Assembly (NCBI RefSeq): GCF_030209435.1
Contig: NZ_JARVRX010000020.1
Coordinates: 62,001 to 126,000 of the forward strand
Length of the DNA stretch: 64,000 nucleotides
DNA from: Mycolicibacterium sp. lyk4-40-TYG-92
Lineage (GTDB): Bacteria > Actinomycetota > Actinomycetes > Mycobacteriales > Mycobacteriaceae
Direction: 5' to 3'
The first letter of the stretch is position 1; the number at the start of each line of letters is the position of its first letter. This document shows positions 45,433-53,469 of the stretch, piece after piece. The notes under the pieces are model-generated. The model was not told the origin of the DNA and ran no database searches. It was given only the letters and a program-made list of their open reading frames with translations. The position numbers and the translations under genes are program-made.

Positions 45433-45448
45433 TCGAACAATTGTTCGA
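45433..45448 (-). promoter_or_regulatory. Mycobacterial SOS (LexA) box
   Basis: TCGAAC-AATT-GTTCGA, a perfect match to the mycobacterial LexA consensus TCGAACNNNNGTTCGA, 7 bases before the GTG of the radical-SAM gene. LexA bound here would block transcription until DNA damage. Confidence 0.92.
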
Positions 45449-45455
45449 CACTTTG

Positions 45456-46124
45456 TCAAGCCTTGTCTTCCGTGGGCCCGTCGACGAGCAACAGATGGTC
45501 GATCGCGGCGACGGTCTCGGGGGCCAGTCCTTGGCGCATCACGGCGTCCAGCAAGCGGGCCGCGACGGTCCGTAGCTTCATCTGGGTGGCCTGCGAACGC
45601 CATTTCAGAATCTCGAACGCACGGTCGGCGTCGATGCCGTAGGCGGCCATCAGGATGCCCTTGGCCTGGTCGATCACGGCGCGCGACTCGACCACCGTGG
45701 CCATGGCCACGGTGAGATCGGACTGGATACCGGTGGTGACGTCGATGTAGTAGCCGTGGGTGCCGGTGACCTCGCCGTTGTCGTCGGTCATCCGATCACT
45801 GACCACCACGACCCAGTGGACCTTCCCGCCGGAATCGACGATGCGATGCCGACTGCTGAAGAGGCCACCCGTCTGTACCCGGTCAAGTATCTCGGCGACT
45901 TTGGCGCGGTCATCCGGGTGCTTGTGGCTGAGCAACAACTCGGTGGTCGGCTCGACCTCCCCCAGCGCGTAGCCGTGCATGCGGGCGACCTCTGCGGACC
46001 ACACCCACCGCTGTTCGGCGAGGTGGAACTGAAAACTGCCGACATGCTGCGCATCGCCGCCGCTGAACACGGCAGCGACGTCCCAGGCTTCGGAGTCGGC
46101 GATCTCGCCGTCGGTTTCACTCAT
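45456..46124 (-). CDS. PAS and ANTAR domain protein
   Basis: 222 residues. PAS fold (about 25-135) with WVWSAEVARMHGYALGEVEPT and HRIVDSGGKVHWVVVVSDR; C-terminal ANTAR RNA-binding domain (about 145-205) with SRAVIDQAKGILMAAYGIDADRAFEILKWRSQ. ANTAR proteins bind paired RNA hairpins and prevent termination. The sensory signal is unknown. ATG at 46124. Confidence 0.88.
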   Translation of the reverse strand: MSETDGEIADSEAWDVAAVFSGGDAQHVGSFQFHLAEQRWVWSAEVARMHGYALGEVEPTTELLLSHKHPDDRAKVAEILDRVQTGGLFSSRHRIVDSGGKVHWVVVVSDRMTDDNGEVTGTHGYYIDVTTGIQSDLTVAMATVVESRAVIDQAKGILMAAYGIDADRAFEILKWRSQATQMKLRTVAARLLDAVMRQGLAPETVAAIDHLLLVDGPTEDKA

Positions 46125-46172
46125 GTCGTTGTGTGATGGCAGGTGGCCGACGTCATCGTAACTCGCTACCGA

Positions 46173-46197
46173 GATTCTCCGCCCGACTTGCCGGGTA
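46173..46197 (+). promoter_or_regulatory. Weak SigF-like element before the LLM oxidoreductase
   Basis: GATT (46173-46176), 16-base spacer, GGGTA (46193-46197). One mismatch in the -35. ATG is 10 bases after the -10, as at the strong SigF-type promoters here. Confidence 0.4.
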
Positions 46198-46207
46198 CGC
46201 GGACCAC

Positions 46208-47176
46208 ATGACACATATCGGTTATTTCCTCTGCTGTGAACAGTTCGATCCCCATGACCTGGTCTCTCAGGCCAGACGAGCCGAGGAAGCCGGTTTCCAC
46301 GCGCTGTGGGTATCTGATCACTTCCACCCCTGGAACGACGACCAGGGCCAAAGTCCGTTCGTCTGGGGCGTTCTGGGCGCGCTGTCCGAGGTGACGGCAC
46401 TGCCTGTCACCACCGCCGTCACCTGCCCGACGTTCCGGATGCATCCCGCGATCATCGCGCAGGCCGCCGCAACGGCCGCCGTTCAGCTGCGCGGTGGTTT
46501 CCGGCTGGGCGTCGGCAGCGGCGAGGCGCTCAACGAGCACATCTTGGGCGACCCGTGGCCCTCGGCCGCAGAACGGCTGGACCGCCTCGCGGAAGCGGTG
46601 TCGCTCATCCGGGCCCTGCACCGCGGGGAAGAACTGAACCACGACGGCCGGTACTTCCGGGTCCAGGACGCCCGCATCTACACGCTGCCGGATCACCGCA
46701 TACCGATCTACGTATCCGGGTTCGGCCCGCAAGCGACCAGGCTGGCCGGGCGGATCGGCGACGGCTATTGCATCACCGCGCCCGACGCCGGCCGGGTGGC
46801 GCTCTTCCGGGAGGCCGGCGGCGGCCGCAAGCCCGTGCAGGCCGGGATGAAGGTCTGTTGGGACGTGGACCCGGAATTCGCCGCCGACACGGCGCATCGT
46901 CTGTGGGCCACCGAGCAGCTACCCGGGCAACTCAACCAGATTCTGCCCCGGCCAAAGGATTTCGCCGCCGCCGCGAGCCTCGTGGCGCGCGACACCGTGA
47001 CCGATGCCATCGCGTGCGGACCCGATATCGACGCCCACGTCGAGCAGGTGCGCAAATACGTCGACGCCGGCGTCGATGAGATCTACGTCCAGCAGATCGG
47101 CCCGGACATGGACGGCTTCTTCGACGCGTGGGAGCGCGACGTACTGCCGGAATTCCAGGCTTCGGCTTACGCCTGA
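46208..47176 (+). CDS. LLM-class F420-dependent oxidoreductase
   Basis: 322 residues of the bacterial luciferase-like TIM-barrel family: GYFLCCEQFDPHDLVSQARRAEEAGFHALWVSDHFHPWND, LGVGSGEALNEHILG, IPIYVSGFGPQATRLAGRIGDG. The layout matches the F420-dependent glucose-6-phosphate dehydrogenase-like subgroup. It overlaps the dps gene by 10 bases on the other strand. The substrate is unknown. Confidence 0.88.
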   Translation: MTHIGYFLCCEQFDPHDLVSQARRAEEAGFHALWVSDHFHPWNDDQGQSPFVWGVLGALSEVTALPVTTAVTCPTFRMHPAIIAQAAATAAVQLRGGFRLGVGSGEALNEHILGDPWPSAAERLDRLAEAVSLIRALHRGEELNHDGRYFRVQDARIYTLPDHRIPIYVSGFGPQATRLAGRIGDGYCITAPDAGRVALFREAGGGRKPVQAGMKVCWDVDPEFAADTAHRLWATEQLPGQLNQILPRPKDFAAAASLVARDTVTDAIACGPDIDAHVEQVRKYVDAGVDEIYVQQIGPDMDGFFDAWERDVLPEFQASAYA

Positions 47177-47703
47177 GCCGCCGCCTGGCGCTCGGTGTGC
47201 GCACCGCCGCTGGCCAGCTCGCCACCGGCGGATTCCAGGTGGGCACGGACGAACCACTGGAACTTCTCCAATTCGGCGACCTGACCGATCAGCATGTCCT
47301 GGGTGACCAGATCGAGCTCATCGAGTTCTTCGATGGCCTTGCGCGCGTCCTTGATGACGCCGTCGTAGACGAGGTCGAGTGCCGCGAGGTGCGACTGCGC
47401 GGTGTCGCGGCCGATCGAGTAGTCGTCCCAGGTGCGATATTTGAGGATCGCCCCCGGCGTACCGTCCGGTGACGCGCCCAGCGCCGCCAGCCGCTCCGCC
47501 GTCTGGTCCGCGTAGCCGCGCACCAGCTCGACCTGCGGATCGATCATCTCGTGCACGCCAATGAAATTGGGGCCCACGACATTCCAATGCACGTGCTTCA
47601 GCGTGAGGTGCAGGTCGTTGTACGTACTCAGCTGGATTTGCAGCAGCACTCGGATCCGGCTGCTCTGCTCTTCGGAAAGCCCTGGAATGGTGAATTCGCT
47701 CAT
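47167..47703 (-). CDS. dps: Dps DNA-protecting ferritin-like protein
   Basis: 178 residues, closely resembling M. smegmatis Dps1. The ferroxidase region reads LKHVHWNVVGPNFIGVHEMI (about 36-55); WDDYSIGRDTAQSHLAALDLVY and KFQWFVRAHLESAGG follow. Dps oxidises Fe(II) with peroxide, stores iron and binds DNA. A SigF-type promoter lies directly upstream with a -10 only 10 bases from the ATG. Confidence 0.93.
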   Translation of the reverse strand: MSEFTIPGLSEEQSSRIRVLLQIQLSTYNDLHLTLKHVHWNVVGPNFIGVHEMIDPQVELVRGYADQTAERLAALGASPDGTPGAILKYRTWDDYSIGRDTAQSHLAALDLVYDGVIKDARKAIEELDELDLVTQDMLIGQVAELEKFQWFVRAHLESAGGELASGGAHTERQAAAQA

Positions 47704-47713
47704 GGCTTGCCTC

Positions 47714-47738
47714 TACCCCTGGGTCAACCGGGGCAAAC
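47714..47738 (-). promoter_or_regulatory. SigF-type promoter of dps
   Basis: Reading leftward: GTTT (47738-47735), 16-base spacer, GGGTA (47718-47714). Exact match to the mycobacterial SigF consensus core. The -35 is three bases from that of the divergent ctaD promoter. Confidence 0.85.
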
Positions 47739-47741
47739 ACC

Positions 47742-47766
47742 GTTTAGTCCCGGGTCACCCCGGGTA
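47742..47766 (+). promoter_or_regulatory. SigF-type promoter of the stand-alone ctaD
   Basis: GTTT (47742-47745), 16-base spacer, GGGTA (47762-47766); GTG start at 47777 is 10 bases downstream. Back to back with the dps promoter; the join reads AAAC-ACC-GTTT, a small palindrome. Confidence 0.85.
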
Positions 47767-47776
47767 CCGCCCCGGG

Positions 47777-49456
47777 GTGACCGCTGTCGAAGTGCCGTTG
47801 ACGCCGGGGCGGCCGTTCCCGACGCGCCGAAAGCCTTTGGGCGCCGTCCTGTACGCGCTCGTCAGCACAACCGACCACAAGTTGATCGGCCAGATGTACC
47901 TGGCAGCGTCGTTCGCGTTCTTCTTCAGCGCCGGCATCATGGCACTGCTGATGCGCACCGAGCTCGCCACGCCGGGCCTGCAGTTTCTGTCCAACGAGCA
48001 GTACAACCAGCTCTTCACCGTGCACGGCACGTTGATGTTGCTGTTGTATGCCACCCCCGTGGTGTTCGGTTTCGCGAATCTGGTGCTGCCCCTGCAGATT
48101 GGCGCACCGGACGTGGCGTTCCCCCGGCTCAACGCGCTGTCGTTCTGGCTGTTCCTGTTCGGCGGACTTGTGGTGCTGGCCGGATTCGTCGTGCCCGGCG
48201 GCGCAGCCGATTTCGGGTGGACGGCCTACACCCCGCTGTCCGACGCCGTCCGCTCGCCGGGGTCCGGCGGCGACTTGTGGGCGGTGGGCCTGATCATTTC
48301 GGGCCTCGGCACCATCCTCGGTGCGGTCAACATGATCACCACAGTGGTCTGCATGCGCTGCCCCGGGATGACCATGTTCCGCATGCCGATCTTCACCTGG
48401 AACATCGTCGCCACCGGCGTGCTGATCCTGCTCGCCTTCCCGATCCTGACCGCGGCTCTGTTCGCTCTGCTGGCGCAGCGTCATCTGGGGGCGCACGTCT
48501 ACGACGCCGCCAACGGCGGCGCGATCCTGTGGCAACACCTGTTCTGGTTCTTCGGGCACCCCGAGGTGTACATCGTCGCGCTGCCGTTCTTCGGCATCGT
48601 CACCGAGATCATCCCGGTGTTCTCCCGCAAGCCGATATTCGGTTACACCACACTGGTTTACGCGACGTGGGCCATCACGGTGCTGTCGGTTGCGGTGTGG
48701 GCGCACCACATGTTTGCCACGGGAGCCGTACTGCTGCCGTTCTTCTCGTTCATGACATTCCTCATCGCAGTCCCTACCGGCATCAAATTCTGGAATTGGA
48801 TCGGCACCATGTGGAAGGGACAGTTGACGTTCGAGACACCAATGCTGTTCTCGGTCGGCTTCCTCGTCACCTTCCTGTTGGGCGGACTTTCGGGTGTACT
48901 GCTGGCCAGCCCGCCGCTGGATTTCCACGTCACGGACTCGTATTTCGTTGTGGCGCATTTCCATTACGTGCTGTTCGGCACCATCGTGTTCGCCACCTAC
49001 GCGGGCATCTACTTCTGGTTCCCGAAGATGTGCGGACGGCTGCTCGACGAGCGTCTGGGCAAGCTGCACTTCTGGCTGACCTTCATCGGCTTCCACACCA
49101 CGTTCCTCGTGCAGCACTGGCTGGGCGACCAGGGCATGCCCCGCCGCTACGCGGACTACCTGCCCGGCGACGGCTTCGACGCCCTCAATCTGGTCTCCAC
49201 CATCGGATCGTTCATCCTTGCGCTGTCGGTGCTGCCGTTCGCGTGGAACGTGTTCAAGAGCTGGCGTTACGGCGAGCCCGTCGTAGTCGACGACCCCTGG
49301 GGGCACGGCAACTCCCTCGAGTGGGCCACCACCTGCCCGCCGCCCCGGCACAACTTCACCGAGCTCCCCCGAATCCGTTCGGAGCGGCCGGCTTTCGAGC
49401 TGCACTACCCGCACATGACCGAACGGATGCACACCGAATCGCATGTGGGGCGTTGA
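47777..49456 (+). CDS. ctaD: Cytochrome c oxidase subunit I (stand-alone second copy type)
   Basis: 559 residues, twelve membrane helices. Haem and copper ligands are intact: His about 82 in TVHGTLML (haem a), GHPEVYIVALP with His 261 and Tyr cross-link (Cu-B), HH near 310 in WAHHMF and the HFH pair near 393-395 in VVAHFHYV. It reduces O2 to water in the aa3 complex. No ctaC, ctaE or qcr genes are near, so it must borrow partner subunits. GTG start at 47777. Confidence 0.92.
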   Translation: MTAVEVPLTPGRPFPTRRKPLGAVLYALVSTTDHKLIGQMYLAASFAFFFSAGIMALLMRTELATPGLQFLSNEQYNQLFTVHGTLMLLLYATPVVFGFANLVLPLQIGAPDVAFPRLNALSFWLFLFGGLVVLAGFVVPGGAADFGWTAYTPLSDAVRSPGSGGDLWAVGLIISGLGTILGAVNMITTVVCMRCPGMTMFRMPIFTWNIVATGVLILLAFPILTAALFALLAQRHLGAHVYDAANGGAILWQHLFWFFGHPEVYIVALPFFGIVTEIIPVFSRKPIFGYTTLVYATWAITVLSVAVWAHHMFATGAVLLPFFSFMTFLIAVPTGIKFWNWIGTMWKGQLTFETPMLFSVGFLVTFLLGGLSGVLLASPPLDFHVTDSYFVVAHFHYVLFGTIVFATYAGIYFWFPKMCGRLLDERLGKLHFWLTFIGFHTTFLVQHWLGDQGMPRRYADYLPGDGFDALNLVSTIGSFILALSVLPFAWNVFKSWRYGEPVVVDDPWGHGNSLEWATTCPPPRHNFTELPRIRSERPAFELHYPHMTERMHTESHVGR

Positions 49457-49487
49457 CGATCAGTGGTGCAGCCGGTCTCGTTCATCG

Positions 49488-49901
49488 TCAGCCGGTGCCT
49501 TCGCGGTCTTCGAGACCGACGGCCTCCCGCAGTTGTTTCTCGTCTTCGCGGATGCCCTCGTTCTCCCTGCCCTGGTGGTGCATCAAATCCGCCAACGCAT
49601 CGGCGATGGCGTTGAGTTTGTGCTGAAGCGCTTCATCGGCACGTCTCTGGGTGTTCTGTAGCAGGGCGACCAGCAGGAACGTGATGATCGTCGTGATCGT
49701 GTTGATGACCAGTTGCCAGGTGTCGACGGTCATGAGGGCGAATGTCGGCGCCCAGACGATCACCAGCAGTACGCACGCCAGGAAAAACCAGGCCCGCGAA
49801 ACGATTTCGGCCGTGCTGGTGGCGAATCGGTCGAACGGGGACAGTTTTTCGGAGGCGCCGGACGGCATCACGTCAGGGTCCGGATTGTCGGAGGCGGTCA
49901 T
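49488..49901 (-). CDS. Low-affinity iron permease-like membrane protein
   Basis: 137 residues with two membrane helices (about 33-53 and 63-85) in AWFFLACVLLVIVWAPTFALMT and VINTITTIITFLLVALLQNTQ, then a helical tail (RADEALQHKLNAIADALADLMHHQGR). This fits the low-affinity iron permease family; the transport role is inferred from the name. ATG overlaps the M42 peptidase stop (ATGA). Part of the hemerythrin operon. Confidence 0.8.
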   Translation of the reverse strand: MTASDNPDPDVMPSGASEKLSPFDRFATSTAEIVSRAWFFLACVLLVIVWAPTFALMTVDTWQLVINTITTIITFLLVALLQNTQRRADEALQHKLNAIADALADLMHHQGRENEGIREDEKQLREAVGLEDREGTG

Positions 49902-51010
49902 GACGCGTCCTTTCCTGGTGCAGCGCTGTTTACCCGGGACGGGCCCCCGCCAAACGGCACCGGGCGCGCCAGGAACTCCACCAACACCGCGGACAACGCG
50001 GCAATGCCACCGCGCGGCACGACCTCATAGCCGTGCGTGCTCAGTGTCGGCAGGCACAGCAGCCCGGCCGCGGCCGTGTGCCCATTCGACTTTGCATGCG
50101 ACGCATCGGATTCGAACGCACCCAGGACTGCCGGCTGCGGATCGGCGCCCAGCGCGGTCGCCGCGTCCATCAGCCGGTCCGCGACGCCCTTGTCGTAGAC
50201 ACACTGCGCGTCGCTGTAGCCGATGATCGGTCCACCTGCGACGGTTGTGCCGTACTCGGCTTCGGCCGGGCCGACCTCCAGCGCCAGGGTCAGTTCACCG
50301 GGCAGGGCCCGGCTGGCGTACGAGCCGCCGAGTCCGCCGACCTCCTCACTGACCGTGCACACGAAATACACGTCCTGCGGCGGTCGCTGCGGCCGCTGCC
50401 GCAACTCGCGAGCCGCCGACAGCAGAACCACCAGCAGCGCCCGGTCATCCATGAAGTACGACCCCAGGAAATCGTCGATCTCGACGAGTTCGCGTTTGCT
50501 CCGGTGGACGCACACGCGAGTGCCGGAACGGACGCCGGCCGCGGCCAACTGCTCCGGCGTGCGGCCCGTGAACACATACACGTCCGACCAGTTCAGTGCG
50601 CGGTCACCGCCGTCGGGCTTGGTCTGCCAGATGTGCGGACTCTCCTGGGTGGTGTGCTCGGATCCCACTGTGAGAACACCACATACGTGCTCACGATCAC
50701 CCAGCATCAGCACCGGCCCGAGGCCGAAGTTCGCCGGATACATCGTGCCCAGGGGCGTCAGCCGCACCCTGCCGTCCGGCTGGACCCGCTTCACGAGCAT
50801 CGACAGTTCGTCCATATGAGCCATCACGCGGACGGGCGAGTGCGCCTCCTCGCGCGGCGAGGAGGACACCCGCCCGACCACGTTGCCCGCCCGGTCGACC
50901 CAGGCACTGTCGACCACGGGTGCCAGCTCCCGCAGGCAGATCTCGCGGACCGCATCCTCCTGGCCGCAGGGCCCGTACGCCCACAACAGCTCCTGCAGCA
51001 GCTGGATCAT
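49898..51010 (-). CDS. M42-family metallopeptidase
   Basis: 370 residues. Metal-site features include VRVMAHMDELSMLVKRV (HxD), FMDDRALLVVLLSA (bridging Asp), and the glutamate pair in VCTVSEEVGGLGGSYA. M42 proteins are cobalt/zinc aminopeptidases, some of which form large tetrahedral particles. Starts 5 bases after the hemerythrin stop, so it is in the same operon. Confidence 0.88.
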   Translation of the reverse strand: MIQLLQELLWAYGPCGQEDAVREICLRELAPVVDSAWVDRAGNVVGRVSSSPREEAHSPVRVMAHMDELSMLVKRVQPDGRVRLTPLGTMYPANFGLGPVLMLGDREHVCGVLTVGSEHTTQESPHIWQTKPDGGDRALNWSDVYVFTGRTPEQLAAAGVRSGTRVCVHRSKRELVEIDDFLGSYFMDDRALLVVLLSAARELRQRPQRPPQDVYFVCTVSEEVGGLGGSYASRALPGELTLALEVGPAEAEYGTTVAGGPIIGYSDAQCVYDKGVADRLMDAATALGADPQPAVLGAFESDASHAKSNGHTAAAGLLCLPTLSTHGYEVVPRGGIAALSAVLVEFLARPVPFGGGPSRVNSAAPGKDAS

Positions 51011-51015
51011 CGGAC

Positions 51016-51576
51016 TCAGCGGGCGCTCGAGATCACGTCCCGCACCCGGTCCAGCATGGCGGCGAACGGCCCGACGATCAGATTCGCCACCGGCGATTCC
51101 ACGCCAGGATGCGGCCGCGTCGGCGCGACCGCCTCCGCGAGTTTGGCGATCTCACCCATACGCTCGAGCTCCTTCTGCGACAGCTCGGCACCGAGCTTGG
51201 CGAATTCCTCCGCCTCCTCATGTTCGGCGTGGGCGATCACGGCGTCGCGGAGTTTCGTCAGCTTGGTGGTGAACTCCTCGCTGTCGACGTCGAGCGACTC
51301 CAGCTCGACGAGTAGCTTTTTCGCCTCGTGCTCCTCTTGCAGCCGGGCATCGACAACCTTCTCGCCGCCGGGCAGCTTCTGCTTCGCCCGCGGGTGGACG
51401 ATCTCTTCCTCTGCGGTTTCGTGCACCGCGAGGAGCCTGCGCAGGTCCCGGAACGACCTCGCTCTCTCATCGCCGGTCAGCACCAGGGTTTCGGTGAACA
51501 GTGACTTGATCTGCTCGTGCTGATCGGTGAGGAGATCGATCACATCAGACGGGGATTTGAGGGCGTGATCAGCCAT
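51016..51576 (-). CDS. Hemerythrin HHE-domain protein
   Basis: 186 residues with a four-helix HHE fold: TDQHEQIKSLFTETL, AVHETAEEEIVHPRAKQ, RLQEEHEAKKLLVELE and IAHAEHEEAEEFAKL supply the His and Glu ligands of a di-iron site. Mycobacterial members are linked to peroxide or NO tolerance. AGGAGGAAAT precedes the ATG. First gene of an operon with M42 peptidase and the iron-permease-like gene, driven by a SigF-type promoter. Confidence 0.9.
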   Translation of the reverse strand: MADHALKSPSDVIDLLTDQHEQIKSLFTETLVLTGDERARSFRDLRRLLAVHETAEEEIVHPRAKQKLPGGEKVVDARLQEEHEAKKLLVELESLDVDSEEFTTKLTKLRDAVIAHAEHEEAEEFAKLGAELSQKELERMGEIAKLAEAVAPTRPHPGVESPVANLIVGPFAAMLDRVRDVISSAR

Positions 51577-51633
51577 ATTTCCTCCTGTGAGAACGTCTGA
51601 CGCGCCCGGGCTGTGGGCGCGTCCCCCATCGAT

Positions 51634-51657
51634 TACCCGGTGCGCCGACGGTCAAAC
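51634..51657 (-). promoter_or_regulatory. SigF-type promoter of the hemerythrin operon
   Basis: Leftward: GTTT (51657-51654), 15-base spacer, GGGTA (51638-51634), 57 bases before the hemerythrin ATG. It overlaps the 3' end of the haem-oxygenase-like gene. Confidence 0.75.
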
Positions 51658-52671
51658 GGGCCAGTGCTGCAGCGACGGGCACCCCGCGGCCCAGCTCGAC
51701 AGCATGTGATCGGCGAGCCGCCCCTCGATCGCATCGAATGCCCGAATCCCGAACACGACGTCCGCTTCCAGGCCCGGCTCGCGCGACAACAGGTCTGCCA
51801 CGACGTCCTTGCGAACCACCTGTTCATGAACCGCGTCGGCCTCGACGTGCTCGCGGTAGAACTCGACGCACGGCCGCGGAGCACCAAGTCTCTTGAGGCC
51901 CTTGACTATTCGCTGCGAACCCGGCGACGAGGTCAGTTCGGTCGCGGCGAAGTGGCCGACGGCCGCACCGCGCAGATGGCGGTGCAAACCGAACATCGAC
52001 ATGAGGTTCACGGCGGCAAGCGTGCTGCCCGTCGCGTTGCCGAGGTAGTACAGGTAGTCGCTGCGCAGATCCGCGGCGTCGAGCAGATCGGCGAACAGCC
52101 GCTGGTGCATGGTCGCGTAACCGCCACGCCCGCCGTATTCGTCGTATTCCACCGCCACGAACGCGGCCTTCGCGCGACCGGTCAACCGCGGAATCACCCA
52201 CGACTGCGGATCGGCTTCCTTCAGGTGGTACAGCGACCGATGGACGAAGTACTCCTGCATCTGCGGCCACGTAGCCTGGTCCTGTAGATACACCGACAGA
52301 CTCGACTCATCCACTGGCTCGGTGTCACAGCGATCCAGCTCGGCATGCGCCGAACTGTCAGGGCTGATCTCGCCGACGAGCTCTCGGACTGCGGCCAGGA
52401 ACCGCTCCTCGAGGCGATGACGAACGTCGAGGAGAGCGGGGTTCCATTCCCACTTCTCGTCGGTGTCGGCGAAACCCCGATAGTGCAGTTCGTAGCAGAC
52501 ATAGAGCGCCAGCTGCAGGTCGAGCCCGAAAGGGTCCGCGTTCGCCAGCGGTAGCTGTATCCGCGCCAGGTATTGCGTGGGCAATCGCTCGCCCAGCAGT
52601 CCGAGCACGACATTGGACACGGGACCGCGGGGGTCTGGCAGCAAAGGCTGAACTAGTTCTTCTGTGCACAT
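51652..52671 (-). CDS. Iron-containing redox enzyme, haem-oxygenase-like fold
   Basis: 339 residues. Helical protein of the 'iron-containing redox enzyme' (haem oxygenase-like, HDO) family; candidate ligands sit in YVCYELHYRGF, EYFVHRSLYHLKEADP, EYDEYGGRGG, HFAATEL and FYREHVEADAVHEQV. Such folds use di-iron centres for oxidative chemistry. ATG at 52671; the open frame extends further but lacks homology. A SigF-type promoter lies just upstream. Confidence 0.82.
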   Translation of the reverse strand: MCTEELVQPLLPDPRGPVSNVVLGLLGERLPTQYLARIQLPLANADPFGLDLQLALYVCYELHYRGFADTDEKWEWNPALLDVRHRLEERFLAAVRELVGEISPDSSAHAELDRCDTEPVDESSLSVYLQDQATWPQMQEYFVHRSLYHLKEADPQSWVIPRLTGRAKAAFVAVEYDEYGGRGGYATMHQRLFADLLDAADLRSDYLYYLGNATGSTLAAVNLMSMFGLHRHLRGAAVGHFAATELTSSPGSQRIVKGLKRLGAPRPCVEFYREHVEADAVHEQVVRKDVVADLLSREPGLEADVVFGIRAFDAIEGRLADHMLSSWAAGCPSLQHWPV

Positions 52672-52684
52672 GAGACCACCCCGA

Positions 52685-52709
52685 TACCCGCAGACGAGGA
52701 CGGCTAAAC
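52685..52709 (-). promoter_or_regulatory. SigF-type promoter of the haem-oxygenase-like gene
   Basis: Leftward: GGTTT with GTTT at 52709-52706, 16-base spacer, GGGTAT with GGGTA at 52689-52685; ATG 13 bases further. Best match to the consensus in the window. Confidence 0.87.
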
Positions 52710-52713
52710 CCAC

Positions 52714-52737
52714 GTGTAGACGCCTGCACCGCGGGTG
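52714..52737 (+). promoter_or_regulatory. Degenerate SigF-like element upstream of usfY
   Basis: GTGT (52714-52717), 15-base spacer, GGGTG (52733-52737): one mismatch in each box. Divergent from the haem-oxygenase-like promoter; the ATG is 57 bases away. Confidence 0.4.
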
Positions 52738-52794
52738 TAGAACCGCCCGGCACCGGGCATTAGAACATCGAGGACTGATCCCCAGGAGGCATCC

Positions 52795-53094
52795 ATGAAA
52801 GACCCCGTCGACCATGCTCGCACCACCCGGCCGCATGCCGGCGAATCCTTCAAGGACGGCACGAATGCTCCGGGTCTGGTGGCCGTTGGGTTCGCAGTGG
52901 CCACGCTGGTCATCAGCCTGTACTTCTTCGCCAACGGCCAAGCGGACACCGGTGGCGTGGCCCTGGCGCTCGCGGCCGTGCTGGCCGTCGGGGGTGGTGC
53001 GTGGCTCTTCGTGCGGCACCGCCGCATCCGGCGCCGCGAGCTCGACTATCTCCAGACGCATCCCGGCGAGCCGCGGACACCACCGACAAGCTGA
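52795..53094 (+). CDS. usfY: UsfY-like membrane protein
   Basis: 99 residues. N terminus DPVDHARTTRPHAGESFKDG is the UsfY signature; two membrane helices follow (about 28-46 and 53-72), then a basic tail RHRRIRRRELDYLQTHPGEPR. UsfY is normally encoded beside rsbW and sigF and depends on SigF; here it stands alone. AGGAGG precedes the ATG. Function unknown. Confidence 0.85.
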   Translation: MKDPVDHARTTRPHAGESFKDGTNAPGLVAVGFAVATLVISLYFFANGQADTGGVALALAAVLAVGGGAWLFVRHRRIRRRELDYLQTHPGEPRTPPTS

Positions 53095-53126
53095 CTCTCC
53101 TTGCCCGCTACATAGACGCACGCAGT

Positions 53127-53150
53127 GTTTTCCGGGCTGCGGGGCGGGTA
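53127..53150 (+). promoter_or_regulatory. SigF-type promoter of the small acidic gene
   Basis: GTTT (53127-53130), 15-base spacer, GGGTA (53146-53150); ATG 11 bases on, so the mRNA has almost no leader. Confidence 0.8.
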
Positions 53151-53161
53151 TCCGCTCTGTC

Positions 53162-53380
53162 ATGACACCAGAACAGTTCCCGGACGCGGTCCCGGACGCG
53201 GTCCCCGACGCAGACGCCGTCGAGCAGTTACGCGACGTCCACGAACAGGTCCCCGACGACGAGGCCGCAGTCAGCGGCCGCGACAACCCGCCGACCGAGG
53301 CCACGCCGCACGATTGGCTGGAGCAGACCGCGGACGTCGAAATAGACGCCGACGAAGACGATTTCGGACGCGATGCGTGA
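53162..53380 (+). CDS. Small acidic protein of unknown function
   Basis: 72 residues, strongly acidic (Asp and Glu rich), no cysteine or membrane segment, with a tandem PDAVPDAVPDA near the N terminus; probably disordered. It shows no ribosome-binding site, consistent with a nearly leaderless transcript from the SigF-type promoter. Role unknown. Confidence 0.65.
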   Translation: MTPEQFPDAVPDAVPDADAVEQLRDVHEQVPDDEAAVSGRDNPPTEATPHDWLEQTADVEIDADEDDFGRDA

Positions 53381-53434
53381 GATGGCCGAACAGCCGCATG
53401 GCTCCCCTCGGCGGCGAGACGATGCCGGGGTGAT

Positions 53435-53458
53435 GTTTGGGTCGGCGCCACCGGGGAA
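53435..53458 (+). promoter_or_regulatory. Degenerate SigF-like element upstream of doxX
   Basis: GTTT (53435-53438), 15-base spacer, GGGAA (53454-53458; one mismatch). ATG 11 bases downstream. Confidence 0.45.
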
Positions 53459-53469
53459 ATCCCTGCTTC

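Noticed and set aside
47744..49444. 566-codon open frame antisense to ctaD
   Set aside because: A shadow of a long GC-rich gene; its translation is low-complexity and shows no family likeness, while ctaD has all ligands.
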